The notes: generated by a model from the letters alone, not told the origin. A stretch of 64,000 nt of DNA from Gammaproteobacteria bacterium (GCA_026713925.1 JAPONM010000025.1:62001-126000); one strand, 5' to 3'; counted from the first letter of the stretch, positions 17,697 to 27,608 are shown. Program-made: numbers and translations.

Positions 17697-17882
17697 ATGG
17701 ATTGGTTGAAACTTGGCTATGCTGTACTAGTCATAGCATTAATCATATTCATTTTTCCTGCTGTTAGACATTGGCAAAAGAATAGTCCGAAAGCCAAGCA
17801 GGGTGACTGGCAAGCATTCTTGTTTCCAATCGGCCTCATTGCCTTGCTTGTGGTTGGTTTGATGTGGGTTGTAGGAAGATAG
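17697..17882 (+). CDS. Small two-helix membrane protein
   Basis: A 61-residue protein with two hydrophobic segments (about residues 5-23 and 42-59) joined by a basic loop (RHWQKNSPKAKQGDWQ). I use the ATG at 17697; a GTG three bases upstream is an alternative. It lies directly after the Bax-inhibitor-like gene on the same strand and may be co-transcribed. Similar small proteins occur in gammaproteobacteria, but no function is known to me. Confidence 0.6.
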   Translation: MDWLKLGYAVLVIALIIFIFPAVRHWQKNSPKAKQGDWQAFLFPIGLIALLVVGLMWVVGR

Positions 17883-17928
17883 GCTCGTATGCTTGGTCGT
17901 GGCAGCTACTGACGTAATAGCTTTGGAG

Positions 17929-18411
17929 TCAATCCCGAAAATTGTCAAACTGAAGCGGTATCTCCAAATTAGCTTCCCTGAGTATGCCCATAACCTTTTG
18001 AAGGTCATCGCGTTTTTTCCCTGATACCCGCAACTTTTCCCCTTGTATAGACACCTGAACTTTAATTTTTAAATCCTTGACCAGTTTTACTATCTTTTTT
18101 GCAATCTCGTGGTCAATACCCCGACGTACAACTAATGTCTGGTGTACGCGCATATTAGCTTCTTCAACTTTACCGCGCACAAGACAGCCTAAATCAATGC
18201 CACGTTTGGACATCTTCTGAATGAGGATGTCATAGATTTGATCGATCTGGAACTCAGATTGTGCTTCAATGCGTAAAGTTGAATTCTCGTGAATGACTTT
18301 TGCATCAGACCCCTTGAAGTCATAACGATTCAAGATATCTCGATTGGCTTGGTCCAACGCATTGGTCAATTCATGAGTATCAACTTCTGATACCGTATCA
18401 AATGAAGGCAT
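17929..18411 (-). CDS. yajQ: YajQ family nucleotide-binding protein
   Basis: A 160-residue soluble protein with the typical YajQ start MPSFD and the DVVSEVD-like SEVDTHELTNALDQANRDILNRYDFKG. It continues with LVRGKVEEANMRV and KIVKLVKDLKIKVQVSIQGEKLRVSGKKRDDLQ, ending with PLQFDNFRD. YajQ proteins have two ferredoxin-like domains, bind nucleotides and, in Xanthomonas and Pseudomonas relatives, cyclic di-GMP. Length and motifs are complete. Confidence 0.95.
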   Translation of the reverse strand: MPSFDTVSEVDTHELTNALDQANRDILNRYDFKGSDAKVIHENSTLRIEAQSEFQIDQIYDILIQKMSKRGIDLGCLVRGKVEEANMRVHQTLVVRRGIDHEIAKKIVKLVKDLKIKVQVSIQGEKLRVSGKKRDDLQKVMGILREANLEIPLQFDNFRD

Positions 18412-18466
18412 CTCTTAGTATTCTCCCCTGCAACAAACAAATCTTAGATTAAAGAAACTCCAGACA

Positions 18467-18841
18467 ATGTCCAGATTAGCAATCCTGCTTGGCAGCGGCA
18501 ATGCTGCGCTAGCAATTTTGTTAGCAGCCTTCACCGCTCATGTGCTGCCCAGTTCCTGGGCAGAAAGCAGGCTCTCAACTTTCCAGACAGCAGTGGACTA
18601 TCATCTTTACCATGCGCTGAGTCTGATTGTTGTAGGCATTCTGCTGAACCAACGTTCTAACAGCAAATTTCTTAAAATTGCTGTAGCAGCCATGCTGGGG
18701 GGAATGGTTATATTTTGCGGAAGCCTGTATTTACTTAGTCTGACAGAACTTGTCTGGCCAGGGAGATTCACTCCATTTGGCGGCATTACCTTGATTGGTT
18801 CATGGGTTCTGATAATGATAGCTTACATGAATGCAAAATAG
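18467..18841 (+). CDS. DUF423 family membrane protein (YgdD-like)
   Basis: A 124-residue protein with four hydrophobic segments and the family signature: GSGNAALAILLAAFTAHVLP near the start, then FQTAVDYHLYHALSLIVVGIL, SLYLLSLT and FTPFGGITLIGSWVLI. DUF423 proteins are small inner-membrane proteins of unknown function. The start ATG is 55 bases from the divergent yajQ start. Confidence 0.9.
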   Translation: MSRLAILLGSGNAALAILLAAFTAHVLPSSWAESRLSTFQTAVDYHLYHALSLIVVGILLNQRSNSKFLKIAVAAMLGGMVIFCGSLYLLSLTELVWPGRFTPFGGITLIGSWVLIMIAYMNAK

Positions 18842-18889
18842 ACAGGATAATTAGACGATAGGAGACTAGCCTTAAGCCATACAATGTAT

Positions 18890-19150
18890 GATCTGCTCTG
18901 TAAAGCCTTGACTTTATCCCCAGTGCGGATAATACCCCCTGTAGGCACGACTGCAATGACACCACGGTGATTACATGCAGCATTACATACCCAAGAGCCT
19001 GTCCTATCTTTCGACAAGGTATACAATCTCTTGTAACTCTCAGAACTGCCTCATTGACCCGGATAGCATAGTCCTTGAGGATGTCTAAGTTCACATCTTG
19101 CACGACAATATTGCACCTTAGCTCACAAGGAAAAACACTTTTGCTGATTA
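18890..19150 (-). pseudogene. Decayed MOSC-domain protein
   Basis: On the minus strand one frame reads ELRCNIVVQDVNLDILKDY and then IRVNEAVLRVTRDCIPC. After a frame change comes NAACNHRGVIAVVPTGGIIRTGDKVKAL. This matches the C-terminal half of MOSC (molybdenum cofactor sulfurase C-terminal) proteins ('RRN-V..G.-L..L.G..', 'L.VT-.C.-C', 'G..I..G D.V'). The N-terminal half is absent and a stop codon lies just upstream, so it is a fragment. It occupies most of the gap between the DUF423 gene and serS; the remaining bases up to 19357 show nothing else. Confidence 0.6.
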
Positions 19151-19357
19151 GAATTTAAACGCTTACAGGAAGATACACAGACTGCATTAATGCGCCTGCC
19201 TGCTTTAATCTCCAATCAGCCCGAGAATTTGTACCAACCCAGCAGAACGAATATTAAACATCACTTCACTGGAAGTTTTTCGAAGCCCAATCCACTCTAT
19301 CCTGCAAATTCGAGGAAAATAACCTTTTAATTCAGCTTGCAGGACATACAGGGCCAT

Positions 19358-20638
19358 TTACTCCCGAGAGATTACCTCAAGTCCATTCATATAGGGCTGT
19401 AGAGCTTCAGGTATGCGAACCCGCGCGTATTGGTCTTGGTTGTTCTCCATGATGGCAACTAGTGTCCGGCCTACAGCCAGAGCCGAACCATTCAGTGTAT
19501 GTAATAATTCAGTTTTCCTGGTTGCCGTGTTTTTCCAGCGCGCTTTTAGTCTTCTCGCTTGAAAATCCAAGAAGTTACTGCATGAGGAAATTTCACAATA
19601 CCCTTTTCTGCTAGGCAGCCAGACTTCTATATCGTAAGTCTTTGCTGAAGCGAACCCTAAATCACCTGTACATAGGGTCACGACGCGATACGGTAACTGT
19701 AATTTTTGAAGAATCACTTCTGCATGCTGCGTCAGTTCGTCAAGTGCACGCCATGACGACTCAGGTTTGACAAGTTGGACCAGCTCCACTTTTTCAAACT
19801 GATGCTGACGAATCATGCCGCGTGTATCCTTCCCATAAGAGCCTGCCTCAGAACGGAAACAGGGAGTATGACAGACATATTTCACTGGCAGATCTTCTTC
19901 TTTTGCAATGTAATCACGCCATAGATTCGTAACCGGTACCTCTGCTGTTGGAATCAGGTAACGCAGATCACTGGTATGCAGCCTGAATACATCTTCTTCA
20001 AATTTTGGCAGCTGCCCTGTACATGTCAGACTTTGTTCATTGGCAATATATGGGACATACACTTCTTTGTATCCATGCTCAGAAATATGGACATCCAGCA
20101 TAAATTGAATCAGTGCACGGTGTAGTCTTGCCACTTGGCCATGCATAGTGACAAAACGGCTACCAACAACTTTTGCTGCCCTTTTAAAGTCCAAGCCTCC
20201 TAACCGCTCTCCTATATCCACATGGTCCAAAACTTCAAAATCAAAGCCCGGACAATCTCCCCATTTCCGAACCTCAATATTATCCTTATCGGTGGTCCCC
20301 TCAGGGACAGAGTGATGAGGAATATTCGGTAACTCCAACATCCATGTATGAATTTCACTTTTTAAATCATCCAGTTTCGTTTCGCATGCCTTAAGCTCAT
20401 TAGCGATCTTCCCCATCTCTTCAAGCATCACAGTGGTGTCCTGCCCTGAGGATTTTGCTTGGGCAATCAGTTTGGAGTTTCTATTGCGCTGACTTTGCAA
20501 GTTTTCAGTGGCAGCTTGCAAATGCCGGCGTTGCTTTTCCTGAGAAGCAAACCAATCCTTGTCTATATTTAGTTCACGACGACTTAACTGCAAAGCAACT
20601 TCATCTAGCTTCGTCCGCAATAGCTTAGGATCTAACAT
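19358..20638 (-). CDS. serS: Seryl-tRNA synthetase
   Basis: A complete 426-residue class II aminoacyl-tRNA synthetase that charges tRNA-Ser. The N-terminal coiled-coil arm (about residues 25-100, rich in Q, R, E and K) is followed by the catalytic core. Motif 2 is in [32 protein letters not shown] and motif 3 in [20 protein letters not shown]. The gene follows crcB by 18 bases on the same strand. Confidence 0.98.
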   Translation of the reverse strand: MLDPKLLRTKLDEVALQLSRRELNIDKDWFASQEKQRRHLQAATENLQSQRNRNSKLIAQAKSSGQDTTVMLEEMGKIANELKACETKLDDLKSEIHTWMLELPNIPHHSVPEGTTDKDNIEVRKWGDCPGFDFEVLDHVDIGERLGGLDFKRAAKVVGSRFVTMHGQVARLHRALIQFMLDVHISEHGYKEVYVPYIANEQSLTCTGQLPKFEEDVFRLHTSDLRYLIPTAEVPVTNLWRDYIAKEEDLPVKYVCHTPCFRSEAGSYGKDTRGMIRQHQFEKVELVQLVKPESSWRALDELTQHAEVILQKLQLPYRVVTLCTGDLGFASAKTYDIEVWLPSRKGYCEISSCSNFLDFQARRLKARWKNTATRKTELLHTLNGSALAVGRTLVAIMENNQDQYARVRIPEALQPYMNGLEVISRE

Positions 20639-20656
20639 GACGCGATTTTCCTGACA

Positions 20657-21028
20657 TCACACTGTACGTGCCAAAATTACACCTAGATAGCAGGCAGTAA
20701 GACACAAAACCACACTCAAGATTATATTGCTTGCAGCACTCAAAAAGCTCCCCTGCTGAATTAAATCTATAGTTTCTAGTGAAAATGCTGAGAATGTAGT
20801 GAATCCGCCCAACAGCCCTGTCATGAGTGCAAGCCTGATTTCGCTAGATACGCTATAGCGCTCCAGCAGCACTATAAACAGGAAGCCAATCAGCAGTGAA
20901 CCAATCGTATTGATAATTAAAGTGCCCAAAGGGAATCTGCTGCCAAACCAGTGAGTACACTGTATCTGTACCAGATATCTCAGTATGGAGCCCACTGCCC
21001 CACCTACAGCAATGCCAAATATAGTCAA
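20657..21028 (-). CDS. crcB: Fluoride ion channel CrcB (Fluc)
   Basis: A 123-residue four-helix membrane protein that forms a dimeric fluoride exporter. Family landmarks are GGAVGSILRYLVQ, FPLGTLIINTIGSLLIGF (with the pore asparagine), and TGLLGGFTTFSAFSLET. It starts at TTG, with AGGAGG 8 bases upstream. No fluoride riboswitch was recognised in the upstream 180 bases. It precedes serS, an arrangement common in gammaproteobacteria. Confidence 0.95.
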   Translation of the reverse strand: MTIFGIAVGGAVGSILRYLVQIQCTHWFGSRFPLGTLIINTIGSLLIGFLFIVLLERYSVSSEIRLALMTGLLGGFTTFSAFSLETIDLIQQGSFLSAASNIILSVVLCLTACYLGVILARTV

Positions 21029-21212
21029 AGCTGGCCTCCTGTCAGGTATTTTCCCGTGAAATTGATTTGCAGCAACTCGTGAAGATCAATAGTATGTTTG
21101 AAAACAAAAGTGGGTATTTAAGGTGGCCGCAATTATATGGAAATCTCAATAAAGATCAATACAATGCAGTCCAGGCATCTTCGAAACCGGCAAAAGTCAA
21201 ACGCAGATTGAG

Positions 21213-22679
21213 ATGAGTACGTCACCCAGCTTATCAAAGTTAGTCAAGCGATTTTGCCGCATTTTGCCAAAGCATGCAGTTTTGTCTGAAAAAGAGCAGT
21301 TATATCCATACGAATGTGACGCCCTTACTGCTTACAGACAAACGCCCCTGATTGCCTTGGTACCAGAAAACCAAAAACAGATCCAAGCTATCGTTGATAT
21401 CTGCAGAGAATTAAAAATTCCAATTGTTGCCCGGGGTGCCGGTACTAGCCTTTCAGGGGGCGCGCTACCGCATGCAAAAGGCGTGCTGCTGAACCTGGCC
21501 AAGTTGAACAATATCTTGGAAATTGATCTCGACAACCGAACTGCAACAGTTGAACCAGGGGTAACAAACTTGGCAATTTCAGATGCCGCAAAACGATACG
21601 GACTTTATTATGCCCCTGACCCCTCCTCACAGCTTGCATGCACCATTGGTGGCAACATTGCTGAAAATTCGGGGGGGATCCATTGCCTTAAATATGGATT
21701 GACCGTCCACAACGTGTTAGCACTCAAAGTTTTGACTATAGGAGGAGAAATCCTAGAGCTGGGAGGCAAGCAGCCTGACTCTCCAGGTTTTGATTTACTT
21801 GCATTGATGAATGGCTCTGAAGGCATGTTAGGGATTGTTTTGCAAGCGACTGTTAAGCTTCTTCCAGAACCCCACAGCCGAAAAGTGTTACTTGCTGCTT
21901 TTAATTGTATACAGGATGCAGGAAATGCAGTAGCTGCAATTATTTCCAGCGGTATCATACCTGCTGGACTTGAAATGATGGATCACTTTGCGGTAAAGGC
22001 CACGGAACAATACTGCAGCCCTGGTTATCCAAAGGATGCTGCAGCAATCCTAATCTGCGAGCTGGATGGCTTTGAAGAAGATTTGACTGATCAGGTTGCA
22101 TGGGTACAAAAAATATTAAACAAGCATCGGCCAGTCGAGGTGCGCTTGGCAAAAGATAAACAGGAAGAGGAATTATTGTGGAAAGGCAGAAAATCTGCAT
22201 TCCCTGCTCTAGGTAATTTGACTCCCGATTACTATTGTATGGACGGAACTATTCCACGCAAACATTTAGCTAAGACACTGGAAGAAATCAACGTACTCTC
22301 TGAAAAATTTGGGCTACGCGTGGCAAATGTCTTTCATGCTGGAGATGGAAATCTACATCCACTGATTCTTTATGATGCAAACCAAGAAGGTGAACTTGAA
22401 ATAGCAGAAGAACTTGGAAGCGAAATTCTCCAGTTGTGCGTCAAAATGGGAGGAACTATTACTGGTGAGCATGGTGTAGGGATAGAGAAGCTTGACCAGA
22501 TGTGTGTGCAATTCAGCCCTGCAGAGCTAAATACCTTCCACGCGATCAAATCAGCATTTGATGAGTATGAATTACTAAATCCTGGAAAGGCCATTCCGAC
22601 ACTTCATCGCTGCGCTGAATTCGGAGCAATGCATGTACACCGAGGAAGGCTTCCGCACGCCAACCTGCCTCGCTTTTAG
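21213..22679 (+). CDS. glcD: Glycolate oxidase subunit GlcD (FAD-linked)
   Basis: A 488-residue flavoprotein of the D-lactate/glycolate dehydrogenase family. The FAD-binding PCMH domain shows VARGAGTSLSGGALPHAKGV, EPGVTNLAISDAAKRYGLYYAPDPSS and GGNIAENSGGIHCLKYG. The C-terminal part has FHAGDGNLHPLILYD and GGTITGEHGVGIEKLD. It oxidises glycolate to glyoxylate together with GlcE and GlcF at the inner membrane. It is the first gene of a tight glcDEF operon (gaps of 17 and 5 bases). Confidence 0.96.
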   Translation: MSTSPSLSKLVKRFCRILPKHAVLSEKEQLYPYECDALTAYRQTPLIALVPENQKQIQAIVDICRELKIPIVARGAGTSLSGGALPHAKGVLLNLAKLNNILEIDLDNRTATVEPGVTNLAISDAAKRYGLYYAPDPSSQLACTIGGNIAENSGGIHCLKYGLTVHNVLALKVLTIGGEILELGGKQPDSPGFDLLALMNGSEGMLGIVLQATVKLLPEPHSRKVLLAAFNCIQDAGNAVAAIISSGIIPAGLEMMDHFAVKATEQYCSPGYPKDAAAILICELDGFEEDLTDQVAWVQKILNKHRPVEVRLAKDKQEEELLWKGRKSAFPALGNLTPDYYCMDGTIPRKHLAKTLEEINVLSEKFGLRVANVFHAGDGNLHPLILYDANQEGELEIAEELGSEILQLCVKMGGTITGEHGVGIEKLDQMCVQFSPAELNTFHAIKSAFDEYELLNPGKAIPTLHRCAEFGAMHVHRGRLPHANLPRF

Positions 22680-22696
22680 CGGCAATAACCCTAAGC

Positions 22697-23755
22697 ATGA
22701 CAGATATAAGGTCAGATATTGCTTCCAGAGTTGAGGACGCCTGCCGACAAGGTCAAGCACTACAGATTCTTGCCGGAAACACCAAATTCTTTTACGGCAG
22801 AAAAATTCAGGAAACACCTCTATCCGTTCTGGAGCATTCGGGAATCATCGAATATGAGCCATCCGAACTGTACATCACAGCACGCTGTGGTACCCCCTTG
22901 AATGAAATTGAGCAAGCTATTAAAACTGAAAATCAGATATTGCCATGTGAGCCACCGCATTTTGGTGCTGCTGCAAGCATAGGAGGAATGGTTGCAGCAG
23001 GATTGTCTGGTCCGAGACGTGCCAGTTCTGGAGCTATACGAGATTGCCTGCTTGGAGTAGAAATCATCAACGGGAAAGGTGAATACCTACGCTTTGGAGG
23101 AAAAGTGATGAAAAATGTAGCAGGCTATGATGCTTCACGTCTGATGTGCGGTGCACTGGGCACACTTGGAATCCTCATGTCAGTCACTTTGCGCCTAGTC
23201 CCAAAACCTCAGCATGAACAGACTATTGCAATCACCTTGAATCCCGCAGATGCCATCCTGAAAATGAACTTCTGGGCACGTACACCTATGCCGATAACTG
23301 CTACTTTCCATGATGGAAGGGACCTTTACATTCGCATGGCTGGTTCGCCATCTACAATCAAAAGATTTGCTGACAAAGTGAAGGGGGAACCGATTGACCA
23401 GGGTGACATTTTCTGGACGAACATAAAAGAGCAAGCGTATGATTTTTTTTTAACAGACGAACCCCTTTGGAGAATTTTGGTGCCTCCCTCAACTAAACCG
23501 CTTGATTGTCCCGGATCCTGTGTAATGGAGTGGAATGGAGCATTGCGCTGGTATGCTACCCATGTCAAGGCGCCCGCAATACATAGCATTGCAAAACAGG
23601 CAGGTGGCCATGCATGCCAGTTTCGAAATCAGATTGACACTCAACAGGTATTTCACCCGTTGCCTTCTGGACTGCTTGAAATTCATCGCAAGCTTAAAAG
23701 AGCCTTTGACCCGCAAGGCATCCTTAATCCTGGAAAAATTTACTCTGAGCTCTAA
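22697..23755 (+). CDS. glcE: Glycolate oxidase subunit GlcE (FAD-binding)
   Basis: A 352-residue FAD-binding subunit related to GlcD but shorter. Landmarks are FHYGR-like FFYGRKIQETP, EPPHFGAAASIGGMVAAGLSGPRRASSGAIRD, and GGKVMKNVAGYDASRLMCGALGTLG. The C-terminus ends with the usual LKRAFDPQGILNPGKIY. It lies between glcD and glcF. Confidence 0.95.
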   Translation: MTDIRSDIASRVEDACRQGQALQILAGNTKFFYGRKIQETPLSVLEHSGIIEYEPSELYITARCGTPLNEIEQAIKTENQILPCEPPHFGAAASIGGMVAAGLSGPRRASSGAIRDCLLGVEIINGKGEYLRFGGKVMKNVAGYDASRLMCGALGTLGILMSVTLRLVPKPQHEQTIAITLNPADAILKMNFWARTPMPITATFHDGRDLYIRMAGSPSTIKRFADKVKGEPIDQGDIFWTNIKEQAYDFFLTDEPLWRILVPPSTKPLDCPGSCVMEWNGALRWYATHVKAPAIHSIAKQAGGHACQFRNQIDTQQVFHPLPSGLLEIHRKLKRAFDPQGILNPGKIYSEL

Positions 23756-23760
23756 CGGCC

Positions 23761-24957
23761 ATGCAAACTTCATTGCCAGTTGAATTCCTGAAAACAACAG
23801 AGGGCCAGCACGCAGATGAGATACTGCGAAAGTGTGTACATTGCGGGCTTTGCAATGCAACATGTCCGACTTATCAACTGACCGGAAATGAGTTAGATAG
23901 CCCTAGGGGCCGCATTTATCTGATCAAAAACCACTTTGAAAAAACAGGGAATAACGGTACTGTCCTGAAACATCTTGACCGGTGCTTGACTTGCTTATCC
24001 TGTGAGACAACCTGCCCATCTGGCGTCAAGTTTGGCGACCTGCTCGATATTGGAAGAAAGCATATCGGTAAAAGCATTGATCGCTCTGTCACTAGCAGGA
24101 TTAAACGTTTTCTCATAGCTTGGATATTTTCAAAGCCAGCCCGCTCTGATTTATTTTTCGCGTTAGCACGGTTTGTAAAGCCAGCATTGCCAGTGAAGCT
24201 GGTAAAAAAGGTGCCTCCACTTATAAGGGCCACAGAAACTAAGGTAGTAATCCAAGGGGCGCGGAAAATGCTCACCATACAGGGCTGTGTACAGTCTTCG
24301 ACTGCTCCGCAGATCAATGCTGCTGCCATTGAGGTATTGGGATGGTCGAGAATACAGCTTGAGGAATCGAATAGTGACTGCTGTGGTGCCTTGGCTTTTC
24401 ATTTAACAGATATTAAAAAAGCTGAAAAAACTATCCGTGACAATATCGACGATTGGTATGAAAAACTGAAAAGCGGACACGAATACCTAGTCATCACATC
24501 AACTGGATGCAGCAGCTTTATAAAACAGTATGGAAATGTGATGCAAGCCGACCCGGACTATGTAAAGCGAGCAGCATTCATTGCCAGTCGCTGCAGGGAC
24601 CTATCTGAAATAGGCCCAGAATTGCGCATCAAACTAGCAAACCGGAATTGCGCAGTGGCCTTTCACAGTCCTTGTTCATTACAGCATGGCCAAAAAATTC
24701 TCGGGGCGGTTGAAGCTAGACTTCTGGAAGCTGGATATGAACTGGTTCCAACAAAAAACCAGCATTTGTGCTGTGGTTCTGCAGGTAGTTATTCCTTGCT
24801 TGAAAAGGATCTTGCAACCCAACTTCTGCAGAATAAGATTACTTGTCTAGAGCAGGCTCAGCCTGATGTAATCGCTACGGCCAATATCGGTTGCCTTATG
24901 CATCTGCAATCCGGAACTGATATACCTGTCAAACACTGGATTGAGCTGCTTGTGTAG
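23761..24957 (+). CDS. glcF: Glycolate oxidase iron-sulfur subunit GlcF
   Basis: A 398-residue protein with two ferredoxin-type 4Fe-4S motifs near the N-terminus (CVHCGLCNATCP and CLTCLSCETTCPSG). Two CCG domains follow in the C-terminal part (DCCGALAFH and LCCGSAGSYSLL). It passes electrons from the GlcD/GlcE flavins to the quinone pool. The start is 5 bases after the glcE stop. Confidence 0.96.
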   Translation: MQTSLPVEFLKTTEGQHADEILRKCVHCGLCNATCPTYQLTGNELDSPRGRIYLIKNHFEKTGNNGTVLKHLDRCLTCLSCETTCPSGVKFGDLLDIGRKHIGKSIDRSVTSRIKRFLIAWIFSKPARSDLFFALARFVKPALPVKLVKKVPPLIRATETKVVIQGARKMLTIQGCVQSSTAPQINAAAIEVLGWSRIQLEESNSDCCGALAFHLTDIKKAEKTIRDNIDDWYEKLKSGHEYLVITSTGCSSFIKQYGNVMQADPDYVKRAAFIASRCRDLSEIGPELRIKLANRNCAVAFHSPCSLQHGQKILGAVEARLLEAGYELVPTKNQHLCCGSAGSYSLLEKDLATQLLQNKITCLEQAQPDVIATANIGCLMHLQSGTDIPVKHWIELLV

Positions 24958-25232
24958 CAAGAGCCCAAACGGGACACTTATTTATGGAACCGGGAAATTC
25001 CTCTTCAGAATCCATAGTATTTTCGAAATTTATCGTCTTCACAAGCGCTACTTTGCTTCTAGCCAAACCTTTTATTTTCAGATGGCTACTGCACAAAAGC
25101 GGTGAATCCATAGAGAGTGCCAGAGAAATTGGTGCGCACCTTGGTAAGTTTCATATTATCGACTTACCTGAATATGCTACAGCACCCTACTCCCATAGCA
25201 ATCACGGAAAAACTAAGGAGAAACTGAACCCA

Positions 25233-25517
25233 TTAGGGGTCCCCGGGCTTCCAGATACCAAATGCTTCGCCTTTAGGGCGAATTGCATCCTGTCTTTGTC
25301 CGCTAACATCTTCATAGACATACTTCGTAAAAGCAACTAGCTCATTCATAATTTCATTTTTTTCGCCTGTTGGAAGATTATGATTACCTACCAAAAATCC
25401 CGTTATAGCTGCCAGGTACTGGCTCGCTAAAAGTGGATTCTCAGCACGTTCGTCCGCTTCGACCAGTATTTTCTTGATATTCTCTATCAGCCCCTTTGAC
25501 AGTTTTAGTTGGTCCAT
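25233..25517 (-). CDS. Conserved hypothetical protein upstream-block partner of rarA
   Basis: A 94-residue soluble, mostly helical protein with a C-terminal FGIWKPGDP. It lies directly after rarA, the stop and start being about 22 bases apart, on the same strand. I recall similar short proteins next to unrelated genes in gammaproteobacteria but know no function. An overlapping ORF on the plus strand has poor protein character and is not called. Confidence 0.65.
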   Translation of the reverse strand: MDQLKLSKGLIENIKKILVEADERAENPLLASQYLAAITGFLVGNHNLPTGEKNEIMNELVAFTKYVYEDVSGQRQDAIRPKGEAFGIWKPGDP

Positions 25518-25539
25518 TTCGGGTATACCTCATCTGTAT

Positions 25540-26889
25540 TCAGCCTTGCTTGCCGGTTTTGTTGCGAAGTTTATCCATATGTTCTCTGATCTTGATTTCA
25601 AGCCCTCTCGGAACTGGTGCATAGTACCGCGCATCCTTTAGCGTTTCAGGAAAATAACATTCACCCTGTGCATATGCATCAGGCTCATCATGCACATAAC
25701 GATAGCCTTGCCCATATTCAAGGTCTTTCATCAGTTTAGTCGGTGCATTTCGCAAATGCATCGGAACTTCCAAGCTCCCATGAACTTTTGCGTCTTGCAT
25801 CGCTAGCACATAAGCACGGTACACAGCATTGCTTTTCGGCACACAAGCCAGATACACGATTGCCTGTGCTATTGCCAACTCTCCTTCAGGCGAGCCCAAA
25901 CGCTCATACGTGTCCCATGCATTTACTGCAATCTGTAGACCTCGTGGATCAGCATTCCCAATATCTTCAACAGCGATACGCACTACACGGCGTGCAATGT
26001 AACACGGATCACAGCCTCCATCAGTCATACGGCAAAACCAGTATAGTGCTGCATCGGGATCAGACCCGCGTACTGATTTGTGCAGCGCAGACACCTGATC
26101 ATAAAAATATTCGCCTCGTTTATCAAAACGCCGAGTGCCTTGCACAGTAACTTCCAAGGCTATTTCACGAGTAATGGTTTTTTCTATTGCACTATCCTCA
26201 AGCCAGTCTGCTGCAATTTCCAAGAAGTTCAGTACACGACGTGCATCCCCGTCTGCTGCCACCGCAAGGATTTTCCTAGCTTCATCCTCAATACCTATAT
26301 GTCGTTTACCCAGACCAACCTTGTCGTCCTGCAAAGCCTGATCGATACAAAGACATATGTCTTCTTCAACTAATCTTTTGAGCACATAGATACGTGTTCT
26401 GGATAACAATGCATTATTCAGTTCAAAAGAAGGATTTTCTGTCGTGGCACCAATAAAATAGATCGTGCCATTTTCAATATGAGGCAAGAAAGCATCTTGC
26501 TGAGATTTGTTGAACCGGTGCACTTCATCGACAAATAATACTGTTGCAGAAGCGTTTTCCTGACTGTGTAACTTGGCTTGCTCAATGGCTTTACGAATCT
26601 CTTTGATTCCTGCTAATACGGCTGAAATAGAAAGGAACTGCGCCTGTGAAGCATTAGAAATAATTTGCGCTAATGTTGTTTTTCCGGTGCCCGGTGGCCC
26701 CCAAAAAACCATAGAATGCAGCTTGCCCTGCTCAATAGCCCTACGTAACGGCTTGTCCCGAGCTAACAAATGCGCCTGGCCAACAAATCCCTCCAGAGTG
26801 GTGGGACGCATGCGATCAGCAAGCGGGCGATAGACGTCCTCCCGGTCAAACAGGTCTGAAGTTGAATTGTCCAGCGAACTAAAATCCAT
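25540..26889 (-). CDS. rarA: Replication-associated recombination protein RarA (MgsA)
   Basis: A 449-residue AAA+ ATPase of the clamp-loader/RuvB-like group that acts at stalled replication forks. Walker A is GPPGTGKTT, Walker B is VLFVDEVHRFNKSQQD and sensor 1 is in FIGATTENPSF. The C-terminal part contains the family segments DPDAALYWFCRMTDGGCDP, with an unusual spelling of the usual 'GGEDP', and VPMHLRNAPTKLMK. The start MDFSSLDN is followed by RPLADRMRPTTLEGFVGQ as expected. Confidence 0.96.
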   Translation of the reverse strand: MDFSSLDNSTSDLFDREDVYRPLADRMRPTTLEGFVGQAHLLARDKPLRRAIEQGKLHSMVFWGPPGTGKTTLAQIISNASQAQFLSISAVLAGIKEIRKAIEQAKLHSQENASATVLFVDEVHRFNKSQQDAFLPHIENGTIYFIGATTENPSFELNNALLSRTRIYVLKRLVEEDICLCIDQALQDDKVGLGKRHIGIEDEARKILAVAADGDARRVLNFLEIAADWLEDSAIEKTITREIALEVTVQGTRRFDKRGEYFYDQVSALHKSVRGSDPDAALYWFCRMTDGGCDPCYIARRVVRIAVEDIGNADPRGLQIAVNAWDTYERLGSPEGELAIAQAIVYLACVPKSNAVYRAYVLAMQDAKVHGSLEVPMHLRNAPTKLMKDLEYGQGYRYVHDEPDAYAQGECYFPETLKDARYYAPVPRGLEIKIREHMDKLRNKTGKQG

Positions 26890-26978
26890 AGCATGCCCGA
26901 TATTCCCAAAGACTCGTACCCCTGAACGACATGACTACCAATAACATGCATGAAGTGCTTTGCACTTTGCTGGCCAAT

Positions 26979-27608
26979 TCATTGTGCAGAATAGCCTACA
27001 ACATCGACACCCAAAGGAGCTTCGAACATAAAATACCCCTTTGGGAAACTCACATTTAACTCCAAGCGCGAAAATTCTATTGCAGTTCTCTGCGAAAAAT
27101 GATCGTAAAGCTCCATTTTCTGGATGCCATGTTCATTCATACCTATTTGTATGCTGCGAAACTCAGCATCTTGAATGAGCGGAGCCAACTCTACCCAGCT
27201 AAGTCCCTCTCTGTTCATTGTTGCTAAAATCTTAAAGTCTTCATACAGTGAGCGAGGATTTGTTAGCAACATTATTGGCACACTACCTAATGCTTCAGTA
27301 ATTGGTTTGGCAACTGCTTGCTGCAACTCTTCGTCATATACCCACAAGTATTTTCCATCAGCTAGAATGAGCTGCCGGTGAGGCTGCAAATACTGCCAAC
27401 GAAACCGGCCAGGCCTGTCAAGAGCTATAGTCCCCCTTGATTCCTGAACAAGCTGATTGTTTTCATCCCACACTGTCTGCAAAAAATTCCCTTGAAATGA
27501 ATCTACTTCTATGAAATAAGTGTTCAGTTGCCCGACTACCTCGCTGCCAATACAGGACAGTGAAAAAAGTATCAGCACACTGCCTAGAATTGTCTTACTA
27601 ATCTGCAT
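26979..27608 (-). CDS. lolA: Outer-membrane lipoprotein carrier protein LolA
   Basis: A 209-residue periplasmic chaperone that carries lipoproteins from LolCDE to LolB. It has an N-terminal signal peptide (MQISKTILGSVLILFSLSCI) and the mature-domain pattern VDSFQGNFLQTVWD, RPGRFRWQY and DGKYLWVYDEELQQAV. I chose the second ATG, four codons into the open frame, because GGAG lies 6 bases before it whereas the first ATG overlaps that site. It sits between ftsK and rarA, the usual order. Confidence 0.93.
   Translation of the reverse strand: MQISKTILGSVLILFSLSCIGSEVVGQLNTYFIEVDSFQGNFLQTVWDENNQLVQESRGTIALDRPGRFRWQYLQPHRQLILADGKYLWVYDEELQQAVAKPITEALGSVPIMLLTNPRSLYEDFKILATMNREGLSWVELAPLIQDAEFRSIQIGMNEHGIQKMELYDHFSQRTAIEFSRLELNVSFPKGYFMFEAPLGVDVVGYSAQ

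Noticed and set aside
21029-21212. Fluoride riboswitch before crcB
   Set aside because: The conserved motif of the crcB riboswitch is not visible in the upstream 180 bases.
24984-25340. ORF of 118 codons on the plus strand after glcF
   Set aside because: It overlaps the minus-strand 94-residue gene that has better protein character, lacks a ribosome binding site and resembles no family.
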